Source: Thermoleophilia bacterium (GTDB lineage Bacteria; Actinomycetota; Thermoleophilia; Gaiellales; SKUG01). Taken from it: 10,791 nt of DNA. The number at the start of each line of letters is the position of its first letter. Within the stretch, counting starts at the first letter, position 1. This document shows positions 1-6,855 of the stretch, piece after piece. Both the position numbers and the translations under genes were made by a program. The notes below the pieces were generated by a model that saw nothing but the letters and a program-made list of their open reading frames with translations, did not search any database and was not told the DNA's origin. The stretch is taken from positions 1-10,791 of the forward strand of contig JAOPYU010000212.1 of NCBI GenBank assembly GCA_025964455.1. Direction: 5' to 3'.

Positions 1-1
1 A

Positions 2-562
2 CCCGGTGGTGGCGGCGGACAGCGTCGCGGGCCGGGAGGCGGCGGGGGAGGTCGCCCCGGCGGTGGACGCCCCGGCGGCAGCGGCGCCAGCGGTGGCAGC
101 GGCGGCAACCAGCAGCAGCCGCTCGAGATCGCGGTGCGATCGAGCCGCAACGCCCTCAAGCGCCACGCGGAGGGGCTGCGCGACGACCAGGTGCGGCTCG
201 CCTGCCGCAGCATGCTCATCGCGCTGCACGGCAACATGACCGGCGTCGCCAACCCGGCCGAGCTGCTCGGCGTGCTCGAGCAGGTGCAGCACGTCCTCCA
301 TGCCTCCCGTCGCGACGACTCCCAGCTGCCGCTCGCGCTTCGGGCAGTGGTCGCATTCGCCGTCGACACCCCCGTGCGTCAGCGCGAGGTCCAGGAGCTG
401 GTGCGATTGATCCTGCGCCACCTCTACGCGCTCAACGCGGACTTCCTCCCGCGCCAGGCGCGCGACGACGGCAAGTTCCGCGCAGATGCCGTGCTCGACG
501 TGGTCGAAGGGGTCGCCCGCGAGTACCTGAGCGACGCACGGTTCGCCGAGCTGCGCGGCTGA
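2..562 (+). CDS. Unknown protein with Gly-rich linker, C-terminal part (5' end outside window)
   Basis: The frame is open from the first bases of the window to TGA at 560-562, giving about 186 visible residues, so the true start lies to the left. The first 40 or so residues are low complexity, mostly Gly with Pro, Arg, Ser and Gln, and end in a short Gln run. From about base 122 the sequence becomes an ordinary soluble, mainly helical domain (LEIAVRSSRNALKRHAEGLR onward) that is rich in Leu, Arg and Asp. A single in-frame GTG at 134 could make a 142-residue protein, but the coding-like Gly/Pro/Arg repeat upstream argues that it is internal. I recognise no family and give no function. The gene converges on the minus-strand hydrolase, with three bases between the stop codons. 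Confidence 0.6.
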   Translation, partial: PGGGGGQRRGPGGGGGGRPGGGRPGGSGASGGSGGNQQQPLEIAVRSSRNALKRHAEGLRDDQVRLACRSMLIALHGNMTGVANPAELLGVLEQVQHVLHASRRDDSQLPLALRAVVAFAVDTPVRQREVQELVRLILRHLYALNADFLPRQARDDGKFRADAVLDVVEGVAREYLSDARFAELRG

Positions 563-565
563 AGC

Positions 566-1795
566 TCAGTCGTCGCGAGGCAGCGGTGCCTCGTCGAGCC
601 ATCGCAGCGCGGGCTCGTAGGAGCCGTAGTACTCGTGCGGGTCGACGCCGGCCCAGCGCTCGCCGTCGACCATGCGCACGCCCCAGTAACCGGAGAGCTC
701 GGGGTTCTGTGCGATGGCGTTGATCGCCCTGATCGGGTGTGTCGCCGCCTCGCCGCGCGCCATGTCGCGGGACGCGTCGATGAGCAGCTGGCGATCCGGT
801 ACTGCGAACGCGACCGGATCGTGGGCGTCGTTGGCTTCCAGCACCTTCGGGTCCGACCGGTCGTCGAAGTGGCGCCGCGCGAGCCCGGGGTGTCCGAACA
901 GCGCCGCGCGGTCGATCGCGTCGCGGATCTCCGGGGTCGCCATCGCGTCGCCGATGATCCATGCGCCCTGGCTGTATCCGCCGGCCAGGACCCGGTGGTC
1001 GCCGCCGTGGCTGGCGATGCCGGCGAGCACCAGCTGCAGGGTCCGCATCCCCGTGGAGACGCTCTGCTCGAAATCCATGGTCGCCGGATAGTCGACCAGG
1101 ACCGCCGAGGACGGGCGGGCGAGCTCCTCGGATGCGACGCGCTTCCAGTTGCCGGCCATCACGTGCTCGTTGGTGCCGGGCATCCACAGGACGATGTCGG
1201 GTCGTGACCAGTCGATCTGCGCGAGCGCCTTCGCCGCATCTGCCTGCGCACGCGCCTCGTCGGGGACGCCCGGCGCCAGCGTGAGGCGTGCGCGCTCGAT
1301 CGCCGCTGCCGCGGGCCGCGGGCGCGGCGCCTCGGTGCTGGCGACCGGGCGCATCGCGTCGACGTCGGGACGCTGTGGCGAGAGGTGCCGGTGGATCTGT
1401 CCGCTCCAGGTGGATGCGATCGAGTGCGTGTTGGCCGCGATCCGGTCGGCGGGTGAACCGCTGCCTGTCAGGAGCACCGAACCCGCGGCGCCGACCGCGA
1501 TGCCCAGTCCCGTGCCGACGAGCCAGGGGCGACGGGTCAGCAGGCCCACGCCGGCGGCGGCGAGGCTGCCCGCCCCGATCGCGAGCACGCCGGTGCGCAG
1601 TGCCCCGTCGAGGTTGCTGCCGAGGTCGTCGCCCGCCCGCTGCCACTTCGAGGCTGAGACGCCGTCGTTGTGGCGCAGGCGCGCGGCACGATCCTCGGCG
1701 GCGCGCGATCCGGTCAGCTGCAGCGTCACGCCAGCGACGACGCCAGTGGCGACGACACCCAGCGCAGCGCTCCGCAGGCCCCCGAAATCCCCCAT
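566..1795 (-). CDS. Membrane-anchored alpha/beta hydrolase with cutinase/PE-PPE-like GYSQG serine elbow
   Basis: This is a 409-residue protein. Three hydrophobic Ala/Gly/Val-rich stretches (about residues 8-28, 67-88 and 91-112) predict an N-terminal membrane anchor, followed by a Pro/Ala-rich linker to about 165. The catalytic domain begins near 198 (DIVLWMPGT, a typical first beta strand with an oxyanion turn). It carries the nucleophile elbow GGYSQGAW with Ser275, then NDAHDPVAF (Asp323 or Asp326) and DPHEYYGSYEPAL (His387) as the likely acid and base. GYSQG is the elbow of cutinases and PE-PPE-domain esterases, so an ester-cleaving activity on lipid or envelope substrates is likely, but the substrate is unknown. 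The ATG at 1795 is chosen because the frame upstream overlaps the preceding gene and is not protein-like. There is no good ribosome site before it. It follows the SRPBCC gene by 46 bases on the same strand. Confidence 0.8.
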   Translation of the reverse strand: MGDFGGLRSAALGVVATGVVAGVTLQLTGSRAAEDRAARLRHNDGVSASKWQRAGDDLGSNLDGALRTGVLAIGAGSLAAAGVGLLTRRPWLVGTGLGIAVGAAGSVLLTGSGSPADRIAANTHSIASTWSGQIHRHLSPQRPDVDAMRPVASTEAPRPRPAAAAIERARLTLAPGVPDEARAQADAAKALAQIDWSRPDIVLWMPGTNEHVMAGNWKRVASEELARPSSAVLVDYPATMDFEQSVSTGMRTLQLVLAGIASHGGDHRVLAGGYSQGAWIIGDAMATPEIRDAIDRAALFGHPGLARRHFDDRSDPKVLEANDAHDPVAFAVPDRQLLIDASRDMARGEAATHPIRAINAIAQNPELSGYWGVRMVDGERWAGVDPHEYYGSYEPALRWLDEAPLPRDD

Positions 1796-1841
1796 ACCGT
1801 CGTATCGAGGGACTCGGCCGCGCCGTTGCGACGCGCCCGGA

Positions 1842-2465
1842 TCAATCCTCGTCGAGCAGCTCCGCGATGCGCTCCAGCGCGCGGGTCCAGTGCTCGCGCA
1901 TGTCCTCGCGCAGCTCGCCCTGGCGGAATCCGTCCTGGCGCAGGACGACGGTGGATCGACCGCGGTCTGCCTGGAGCCGGAGCTCGAGCACCGATTCGGG
2001 GAGGGCAGGCCCGCGGGCGCGCAGGCGGATCGCCTCGTCGTCGAGGAATTCGAGCACCTCGAAGCGTTCCCCGCTCGTGCCGACGAGCTCGTCGCCGACC
2101 TCGGGACCACCGTCGTTGCCCCGCCACCACGGCGACGGGGGCTCGCCCAGCCATGCAGCAGCGCCGGCCTCGGACGCGAGCAGTGCCCACACGCGACTGG
2201 GGGAGGAGCGGAAGGCCCGCTCGACGCCGACCTCGAAGGTGCCGTCCTCGGTCATGCCGGGTCGACGGCGTCCGATGTGCTGCTCGAACTGGCTCGTGAC
2301 CTCCTGGCACCACCAGCCGCTCAGGACTTCTCCGTCGTTGCTGAGCAGGCGGACGATCTGCCGGTGGTCGAGTGCCTCGGCATCGTGGTCGTGGAGCCAG
2401 TCGAACCAGGACGCGAGGTCGCGCCCCGTCGCAGCTCGTGCGGCTTCGTCGTTCATCGTCGCCAT
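1842..2465 (-). CDS. DUF4287 plus AHSA1-like SRPBCC domain protein
   Basis: This is a 207-residue cytosolic protein. Residues 1-65 match the DUF4287 pattern (ATGRDLASWFDWL, then an H-x-x-IV segment and WWCQEVTSQFEQ). Residues 75-205 are an SRPBCC/AHSA1-type helix-grip domain: FEVGVERAFRSSPSRVWALL at its start, a WLGE turn, a central strand region and a closing helix HWTRALERIAELL. Family members form a hydrophobic ligand pocket, and the ligand here cannot be read from sequence. The ATG at 2465 is preferred over the one at 2513 because an AGGTGGG-like ribosome site lies about 8-10 bases before it and because family members start close to the T-G-R-D motif. A third ATG at 2456 is also possible. 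It lies between rnpB and the hydrolase gene on the same strand and may be co-transcribed with the latter. Confidence 0.85.
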   Translation of the reverse strand: MATMNDEAARAATGRDLASWFDWLHDHDAEALDHRQIVRLLSNDGEVLSGWWCQEVTSQFEQHIGRRRPGMTEDGTFEVGVERAFRSSPSRVWALLASEAGAAAWLGEPPSPWWRGNDGGPEVGDELVGTSGERFEVLEFLDDEAIRLRARGPALPESVLELRLQADRGRSTVVLRQDGFRQGELREDMREHWTRALERIAELLDED

Positions 2466-2540
2466 CGGCCACCCACCTGCTCGTCGTCGACCTTCCGCAT
2501 GCACGGTACCCATGGCATCGGATCAATGCGCAGGAATAGT

Positions 2541-2913
2541 GAGGAGCGGGCCTGTAAGCCGGATTCTGTCCCGCTGTCGCCAGCGGTGATGACCATCCAT
2601 CTGGGTCACACGTCGCCGTGTGCCTCAAGCCACGACCCGGAGCTCAGCGGGCAGCCTCGACGCTCCTGTTCGTGTTGCACCGGGTGGGGTTTGCCGAGCC
2701 GACCACATTGCTGTGACCGCTGGTGCGCTCTTACCGCACCGTTTCAACCTTGCCTGTTCCGCATCGCTGCAGCCATCGGCGGTCTGTTTTCTGTGGCACT
2801 GTCCGTCGCGTTGCCGCGCCCAGGAGTTACCTGGCACCCTGCCCTGCGGTGTCCGGACTTTCCTCGTCGCGCGACGTCGCCGCCTCGCGCCGCGGTCATC
2901 CGGCCCGCTCCTC
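2541..2913 (-). ncRNA. rnpB: RNase P RNA, bacterial type A
   Basis: This is the catalytic RNA that removes 5' leaders from tRNA precursors. On the minus strand the near-universal 5' block GAGGAAAGTCCGGAC lies at 2865-2851, GCCACAGAAAACAGACCGCC at 2797-2778, the CACCCGG segment of L15 follows further on, and the 3' block ACAGAATCCGGCTTA lies at 2569-2555. The ends are set by a perfect 12-base-pair P1 helix: GAGGAGCGGGCC at 2913-2902 pairs with GGCCCGCTCCTC at 2552-2541. The length of about 373 bases suits type A. The tRNA-end-binding motif in L15, usually GGU, reads GGC at 2695-2693. I see no U-rich terminator after the 3' end. Confidence 0.96.
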
Positions 2914-2920
2914 GCCGGGC

Positions 2921-2926
2921 ATCGTA
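2921..2926 (-). promoter_or_regulatory. Probable -10 element of rnpB
   Basis: TACGAT on the minus strand ends seven bases before position 2913, where the P1 helix begins, which is the expected distance from a -10 element to the transcription start. No good -35 hexamer is visible 16-18 bases upstream, where the sequence is nearly pure G/C. The element sits just past the stop codon of the preceding gene, so any -35 contacts would lie inside that coding region. Confidence 0.5.
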
Positions 2927-2934
2927 CCGCACCA

Positions 2935-4461
2935 CTAGCGGGCGGGCGCCGCGGCCGGGACCGGCGCGGAGAGCCGGGCATTGCGTCCGAGGATCCAGGT
3001 GGCGACGCCCTTGGCGAGGGATCCGTCGGTGAGCGAGTAGCCCTGGCGGTTGGATTCCTGGAACGACTTGATGCCGTTGTTGAGGTTGAAGGCGTGCAGG
3101 CCGGTCGTGCCGATCGCACCTTCGACCTTGGCAGCTCCATCGGCGAGCTTGTCCGCATGTCGCTGCTTCGTGGCGAGCGAGGTGATGCTGCGCTTGGCGC
3201 GGATCGCGCCCTGCTCTGCCGCGTCGAGCCGCTCACGCGCAGCGCGCGCGGCCGGCGTGAGCGAGGTCGGCGCGAGCTCCGCGGCGTCGCCCGCGGTGAG
3301 CTTCGCCGCGTTGGCGCGCGCTGCCACGTCGCCGAGCTCGTCCACCAGCGATGACGCACTGATCGCATCGTCGGCCTTGCCCGCGTTCGCGGTGACCGCG
3401 ACCTTCTGGCGCAGGTTGGCTGCCTTGTCCACGGTTCCGGCGGCGCGATCCCGTGCGCTCGCGGCGACGTTCGCCGTCTGCGGTGCGTTGACCGCCGGCG
3501 CGGATCGCGCCACGTGTGCGACATCGTCGGTCGCGTTCGCGGCGTTGGCGGTCACGTCATCGAGCGTGCCTGCCGTGATCTGGGCGGCCTTCTCGTTGGC
3601 GCCCGCCGCGCGCTTGGCCGCGAGCCCCTTGATGCCCGCGAAGCCAGCGGGCGCGAACCCGAGGGTCGCGAGACCGAGGTCCTTCTTGGTGGCGTCGCCC
3701 TTGGCATACCTCACGGAGGTGTCGGCGAAGTTCACGCCCGCGATCAGCGTGCTCGCCGCCAGGACCGGCTTCTGCGCCTGGATCATCACCTTGCCGACCC
3801 TGGTCGCGCCGAGCGCGGCGCGTCCCGTGTGCACGGCCTGGCCCACCTTGGCGGCAGCGCCGGCGGCTCGCGTGGCACCCAGCGCACCGCGTGCACCCTG
3901 CACGGCGCTCCCTGCCGCCTTGGCGAGCTTGACGGCGCCGACGCCGGCGCGCCCCATCTGGGCGACCTTCACGCCGACCGCACCCATGCGCGCTGCCATC
4001 AGGCCGCCCGCCATCGCGCCGCTCGCACCGCCCGTGACCGGCACGGCGAGCATGAGCGCGGTGGTGCCGACCCAGAACCCGATCTCCGCCTTGTGGTTCC
4101 AGCTCCACTTCGCAGCGGTCTTTGCGCCGTCCTTGATGGCGGATCCGGCGGCCGCCAGCTTCGGGGCGACCGCATCCTTGATGTCTGCTGCGCCCCGGCG
4201 AAGGGTCGCGACGCCGGCCCTGGCGTGCTCGGCGCCGGCGCGGGCGACGTGGGCGACGGCGCTGGTGCCCTGCTTGACCGCAGCGCGTGCGACGTGCTCG
4301 ACGCCCTTGAGCGCCTGGCCGGCACCCCGAGCAGCCGCAGACGGTGCAGCCGCCACGGCGTGGCGGATATCAGCTGTGGCCTTGACGGCATCGTGGACGC
4401 CGCTGGACACGTGCTGTTTGACGCTCGATGCAGCGTCCTTGATGGAGTCGAAGAGCCCCAC
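2935..4461 (-). CDS. Alanine-rich helical protein with central hydrophobic region, function unknown
   Basis: This is a 508-residue protein, extremely rich in Ala with Lys, Arg, Val, Gly and Asp. It starts with an amphipathic segment (MGLFDSIKDAASSVKQHV). Residues 1-120 are Ala/Lys/His helices without hydrophobic spans. WNHKAEIGFWVGTTALMLAV and the following Gly/Ala stretch (about 122-165) look like one or two membrane-inserting helices, with weaker hydrophobic stretches near 230-245 and 262-280. Residues 285-450 are again charged Ala-rich helix, and the tail (about 455-490) is more ordinary (HAFNLNNGIKSFQESNRQGY). The GTG at 4461 is chosen because AGAGG precedes it by about 9 bases and because the frame further upstream is antisense to guaB. 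It has no Sec signal and I recognise no family. The architecture recalls pore-forming or secreted-effector N-terminal regions and LEA-like proteins, but neither is supported by a diagnostic motif. Confidence 0.7.
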   Translation of the reverse strand: MGLFDSIKDAASSVKQHVSSGVHDAVKATADIRHAVAAAPSAAARGAGQALKGVEHVARAAVKQGTSAVAHVARAGAEHARAGVATLRRGAADIKDAVAPKLAAAGSAIKDGAKTAAKWSWNHKAEIGFWVGTTALMLAVPVTGGASGAMAGGLMAARMGAVGVKVAQMGRAGVGAVKLAKAAGSAVQGARGALGATRAAGAAAKVGQAVHTGRAALGATRVGKVMIQAQKPVLAASTLIAGVNFADTSVRYAKGDATKKDLGLATLGFAPAGFAGIKGLAAKRAAGANEKAAQITAGTLDDVTANAANATDDVAHVARSAPAVNAPQTANVAASARDRAAGTVDKAANLRQKVAVTANAGKADDAISASSLVDELGDVAARANAAKLTAGDAAELAPTSLTPAARAARERLDAAEQGAIRAKRSITSLATKQRHADKLADGAAKVEGAIGTTGLHAFNLNNGIKSFQESNRQGYSLTDGSLAKGVATWILGRNARLSAPVPAAAPAR

Positions 4462-4601
4462 TGGCAGTACCTCTGGGTCGGCGTGCACGACGCGCTGGCA
4501 GCGACGTGCGATCTGCGCCGCGACGAAGTGGGGTCCGTCGGCGGCAACGGCCCCATCGTGCGCCGATGCCGCAGGTGCGTCAACGGGGACCCGCCACGCG
4601 A

Positions 4602-4607
4602 TACGAT
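4602..4607 (+). promoter_or_regulatory. Probable -10 element of guaB
   Basis: TACGAT lies within GCGATACGAT (4598-4607) in the 192-base gap between two divergent genes. It would start transcription near 4614, leaving a leader of about 40 bases. A GAAAGG ribosome-site-like stretch lies about 13 bases before the ATG. No convincing -35 is visible. The same 10-base string with one change precedes the phosphodiesterase gene. Confidence 0.4.
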
Positions 4608-4653
4608 CTCCCGTCGCTGCTCGCACCACGCCCCTGAAAGGCACCCCTCCATC

Positions 4654-6138
4654 ATGCGCCACGCCGACCTGCCCACGGCCCTGACCTTCGACGACGTGCT
4701 CCTCGTCCCCCAGCGCTCCGACGTCGCGAGCCGCAGCGACGTCGACACGACGGGCCGGCTGACGCCGACGATCTCGCTCGCCGTGCCGATCGTCTCGGCG
4801 AACATGGACACCGTCACCGAGTACCGCATGGCCATCGCGATGGCGCAGGCCGGTGGCATCGGGATCATCCACCGCTTCCTCACCATCGAGGAGCAGGCCG
4901 AGCACGTGCGCCGGGTCAAGCGCGCCGAGAGCCACGTCATCGAGCACCCGTACACGATCGGTCCCGACGCGCCCGTCGAGCAGGTCTACGGCGAGCTCGC
5001 AGCACGGGGGGTCAACGGACTGCCCGTCGTCGACGAAGCGGACCGCCTGCTCGGCCTCATCACTCGGCGCGACCTCGTCGCGAGCGGCCTCGAGGGCGTG
5101 GTCCGCGATTCGATGACACCGCGCGACGCGCTCGTGGTCGGCACCACCGAGACCTCGCTCGAGGAGGCTCGCGAGCTCATGGCCAAGCGCCGGGTGGAGA
5201 AGCTGCCGCTCGTGGACGGCGACGGCCGCCTCGCCGGGCTCATCACCATCAAGGACATCGCGCACCTCGACCTGTATCCACTCGCGACCAAGGACGCGCG
5301 TGGCCGGCTCCGGGTCGGCGCGGCGATCGGGGTTCGCGGGGACTACCTGGACCGAGCGCGCGCCGTGGCCGAGGCGGGCGCCGACGTGCTCTGCCTCGAC
5401 ATCGCACACGGTCACGCCGAGCACGCCATCGCCGCGACGCGCGAGCTGCGTCGCACGGTCGACATCGAGGTCATCGCCGGCAACGTGGCGACCGGCGCGG
5501 GGGCGCGCGACCTCATCGAGGCGGGCGCGCATGCGATCAAGGTCGGCGTCGGTCCCGGCTCGGTCTGTACGACCCGCCTGGTCGCGGGCGTCGGCGTCCC
5601 GCAGCTGACGGCGGTCATGGAGTGCGCCGTCGCGTGCCACGAGGCGGGCATCCCCATGTGCGCCGACGGCGGCATCCGCATGCCGGCTGACATGTCCAAG
5701 GCGATCGGCGCGGGTGCCGACACGATCATGGTCGGCAACATGCTCGCCGGCACGTCAGAGAGCCCCGGCACGCTGCTCAAGCGCGACGGGCGCACGGTGA
5801 AGGTGCACCGCGGCATGGCGAGCGGCGGCGCGATGAAGAAGCGCAGCGACATGGATGCAAGCTCGGCCGCCAACAACACCCGGATGGAGCGTCGGTGGCT
5901 GCTCGGTCGCGAGAGCGACATGGGTGAGTTCGGACGTGTCGTCGCCGAGGGCGTCGAGGCCGTCGTGCCGTACCGCGGTGACACCCATGCGGTGCTCCAC
6001 GAGCTCGCGGGCGGCCTGCGCAGCGCCATGTCCTACTCCAACTCGCGCAGCCTCACCCAGTACCACGAGCGCGCGCAGTTCGTCCGCATCACCGCGGCCG
6101 GCCAGGTCGAGTCGCGCCCGCACGACGTCGAGGTCTGA
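4654..6138 (+). CDS. guaB: IMP dehydrogenase family protein with two CBS domains
   Basis: The family oxidises IMP to XMP with NAD+, the committed step of guanine nucleotide synthesis in the cytosol. The 494 residues are the usual length. In order they show TFDDVLLVP (11-19), the SANMDTVTE loop (48-56), a CBS pair as the regulatory Bateman module (about 98-145 and 153-205), the second half of the barrel with AGNVAT (275-280), the catalytic and K+ loop [11 protein letters not shown] with Cys305, ADGGIR (337-342), the flap (about 385-437) and an ESRPHDV end. The flap is unusual: [10 protein letters not shown] replaces the common YRGMGSLGAM, and the catalytic Arg-Tyr pair seems to be Arg414-Trp415. 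A GMP reductase-like role, as shown for some actinobacterial GuaB1 proteins, is therefore not excluded, though the rest of the sequence is IMPDH-like. The ATG at 4654 places TFDDVLL where the family has it. Confidence 0.9.
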   Translation: MRHADLPTALTFDDVLLVPQRSDVASRSDVDTTGRLTPTISLAVPIVSANMDTVTEYRMAIAMAQAGGIGIIHRFLTIEEQAEHVRRVKRAESHVIEHPYTIGPDAPVEQVYGELAARGVNGLPVVDEADRLLGLITRRDLVASGLEGVVRDSMTPRDALVVGTTETSLEEARELMAKRRVEKLPLVDGDGRLAGLITIKDIAHLDLYPLATKDARGRLRVGAAIGVRGDYLDRARAVAEAGADVLCLDIAHGHAEHAIAATRELRRTVDIEVIAGNVATGAGARDLIEAGAHAIKVGVGPGSVCTTRLVAGVGVPQLTAVMECAVACHEAGIPMCADGGIRMPADMSKAIGAGADTIMVGNMLAGTSESPGTLLKRDGRTVKVHRGMASGGAMKKRSDMDASSAANNTRMERRWLLGRESDMGEFGRVVAEGVEAVVPYRGDTHAVLHELAGGLRSAMSYSNSRSLTQYHERAQFVRITAAGQVESRPHDVEV

Positions 6139-6163
6139 GACCGGCCCAGGACCTCGGGCTGCG

Positions 6164-6216
6164 TCGATGGATGTGCAGTTCGTCGAGATCAACTCGACAG
6201 GATGCACATCCATCGA
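6164..6216. terminator. Nested inverted repeat between convergent genes, probable bidirectional terminator
   Basis: TCGATGGATGTGCA (6164-6177) and its exact reverse complement (6203-6216) enclose a second perfect pair, GTCGAG (6182-6187) and CTCGAC (6193-6198), around the loop ATCAA. The result is a two-tier hairpin with a 4 by 4 internal loop. It starts 26 bases after the guaB stop and ends 13 bases before the stop of the opposite gene, where a two-way terminator is expected. There is no U-run on either strand, so intrinsic termination would be atypical. A protein-binding site or a dispersed repeat is the alternative. Confidence 0.5.
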
Positions 6217-6228
6217 GCATTCGCTGGC

Positions 6229-6822
6229 CTACCAGCCCGCGACCATCTGCTGGAGGCGCAGGAGGGCGTCCTGGACGCCGTGTGCCATCGGTTGCGAGCA
6301 GCGCAGCTGGATCGCCGTCGGATCCGATGGGTCGTAGCGCAGCACGAACCGCGCGTTGGCGAGGTGCGCCGGCGCGTCCCAGTCGCGGGCGTTGTCGACG
6401 GGCATCGCCGTGATCGCCTGCTGCACGAGTGCGGCAACCGAGGGGTGGTGCACGCTGAGCACGATGCGCCCCTTGGAGCCCACGTAGAGCCCGAGCAGGC
6501 GCGAGCCGAGGGTGGGCGAGGCCGCACCGACGAGCAGGTGGTAGCGATCCACCCACACGACGTTGGGCTGCCACGGTCGGACCTGCTCGGCCACCTGGAC
6601 CAGGGACTGGGGGCCGAGCTCGCGCAGCTCGTCGTGGTACGCAGCATCGCGGATGCCGGCCTGCTCGTCCGGATGCAGCGCCCAGCCGGCCATCGCCTCG
6701 CCACCGAGCTCGAGCACCTGCACGAGCGCATCCGGGATCGCCGCGAGCGCCGCAGCGTTCGGGGAGCGCAGGGTCCAGCGACCGGGCTGGATGGGATCTG
6801 GTTCGACCTGGAGCTGCGCCAT
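6229..6822 (-). CDS. Unknown 197-residue protein, last gene of the HisKA-CHAP operon
   Basis: This protein of unknown function starts at ATG 6822 with a strong AGGAG ribosome site six bases upstream, and stops with TAG at 6231-6229. It has no signal peptide or membrane segment. The composition is that of a folded alpha/beta cytosolic protein with many Trp, Gln and Val residues. Recognisable stretches are RWTLRSPNAAALAAIPDALV, VVWVDRYHLLVGAASPTLGS, GRIVLSVHHPSVAALVQQAI and a closing helix VQDALLRLQQMVAGW. The gene begins 33 bases after the CHAP gene on the same strand, so the two are probably co-transcribed. A chaperone, cap or immunity role for the hydrolase is a guess from position only. Confidence 0.75.
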   Translation of the reverse strand: MAQLQVEPDPIQPGRWTLRSPNAAALAAIPDALVQVLELGGEAMAGWALHPDEQAGIRDAAYHDELRELGPQSLVQVAEQVRPWQPNVVWVDRYHLLVGAASPTLGSRLLGLYVGSKGRIVLSVHHPSVAALVQQAITAMPVDNARDWDAPAHLANARFVLRYDPSDPTAIQLRCSQPMAHGVQDALLRLQQMVAGW

Positions 6823-6855
6823 GGCCCGCTCCTACCCGCGCGCGCCGCGGCTTGG

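Noticed and set aside
2541..2913. Possible small protein genes inside the 2541-2913 interval
   Set aside because: Both strands contain open frames here, but the conserved blocks and the P1 helix show that this is rnpB.
1149..3032. Long plus-strand frame (627 codons) across 1149-3032
   Set aside because: It crosses the RNase P RNA gene and is antisense to the serine hydrolase and SRPBCC genes, whose family motifs are clear on the minus strand.
3514..4653. In-frame extension of guaB upstream of 4654
   Set aside because: The extension is antisense to another gene, and IMP dehydrogenases begin about ten residues before TFDDVLL, as they would from ATG 4654.
3050..4684. Long plus-strand frame (544 codons) opposite the alanine-rich gene
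   Set aside because: It shows no recognisable motif and runs into the guaB start. The minus-strand frame has a coherent amphipathic start, a ribosome site and a stop placed just before rnpB.
4462..5640. Minus-strand open frame running from the alanine-rich gene back through guaB (a possible 901-residue protein)
   Set aside because: The upstream part is exactly antisense to conserved guaB codons and has the Arg/Asp/Val-heavy composition of a GC-rich shadow frame. A ribosome site before GTG 4461 gives a natural start.
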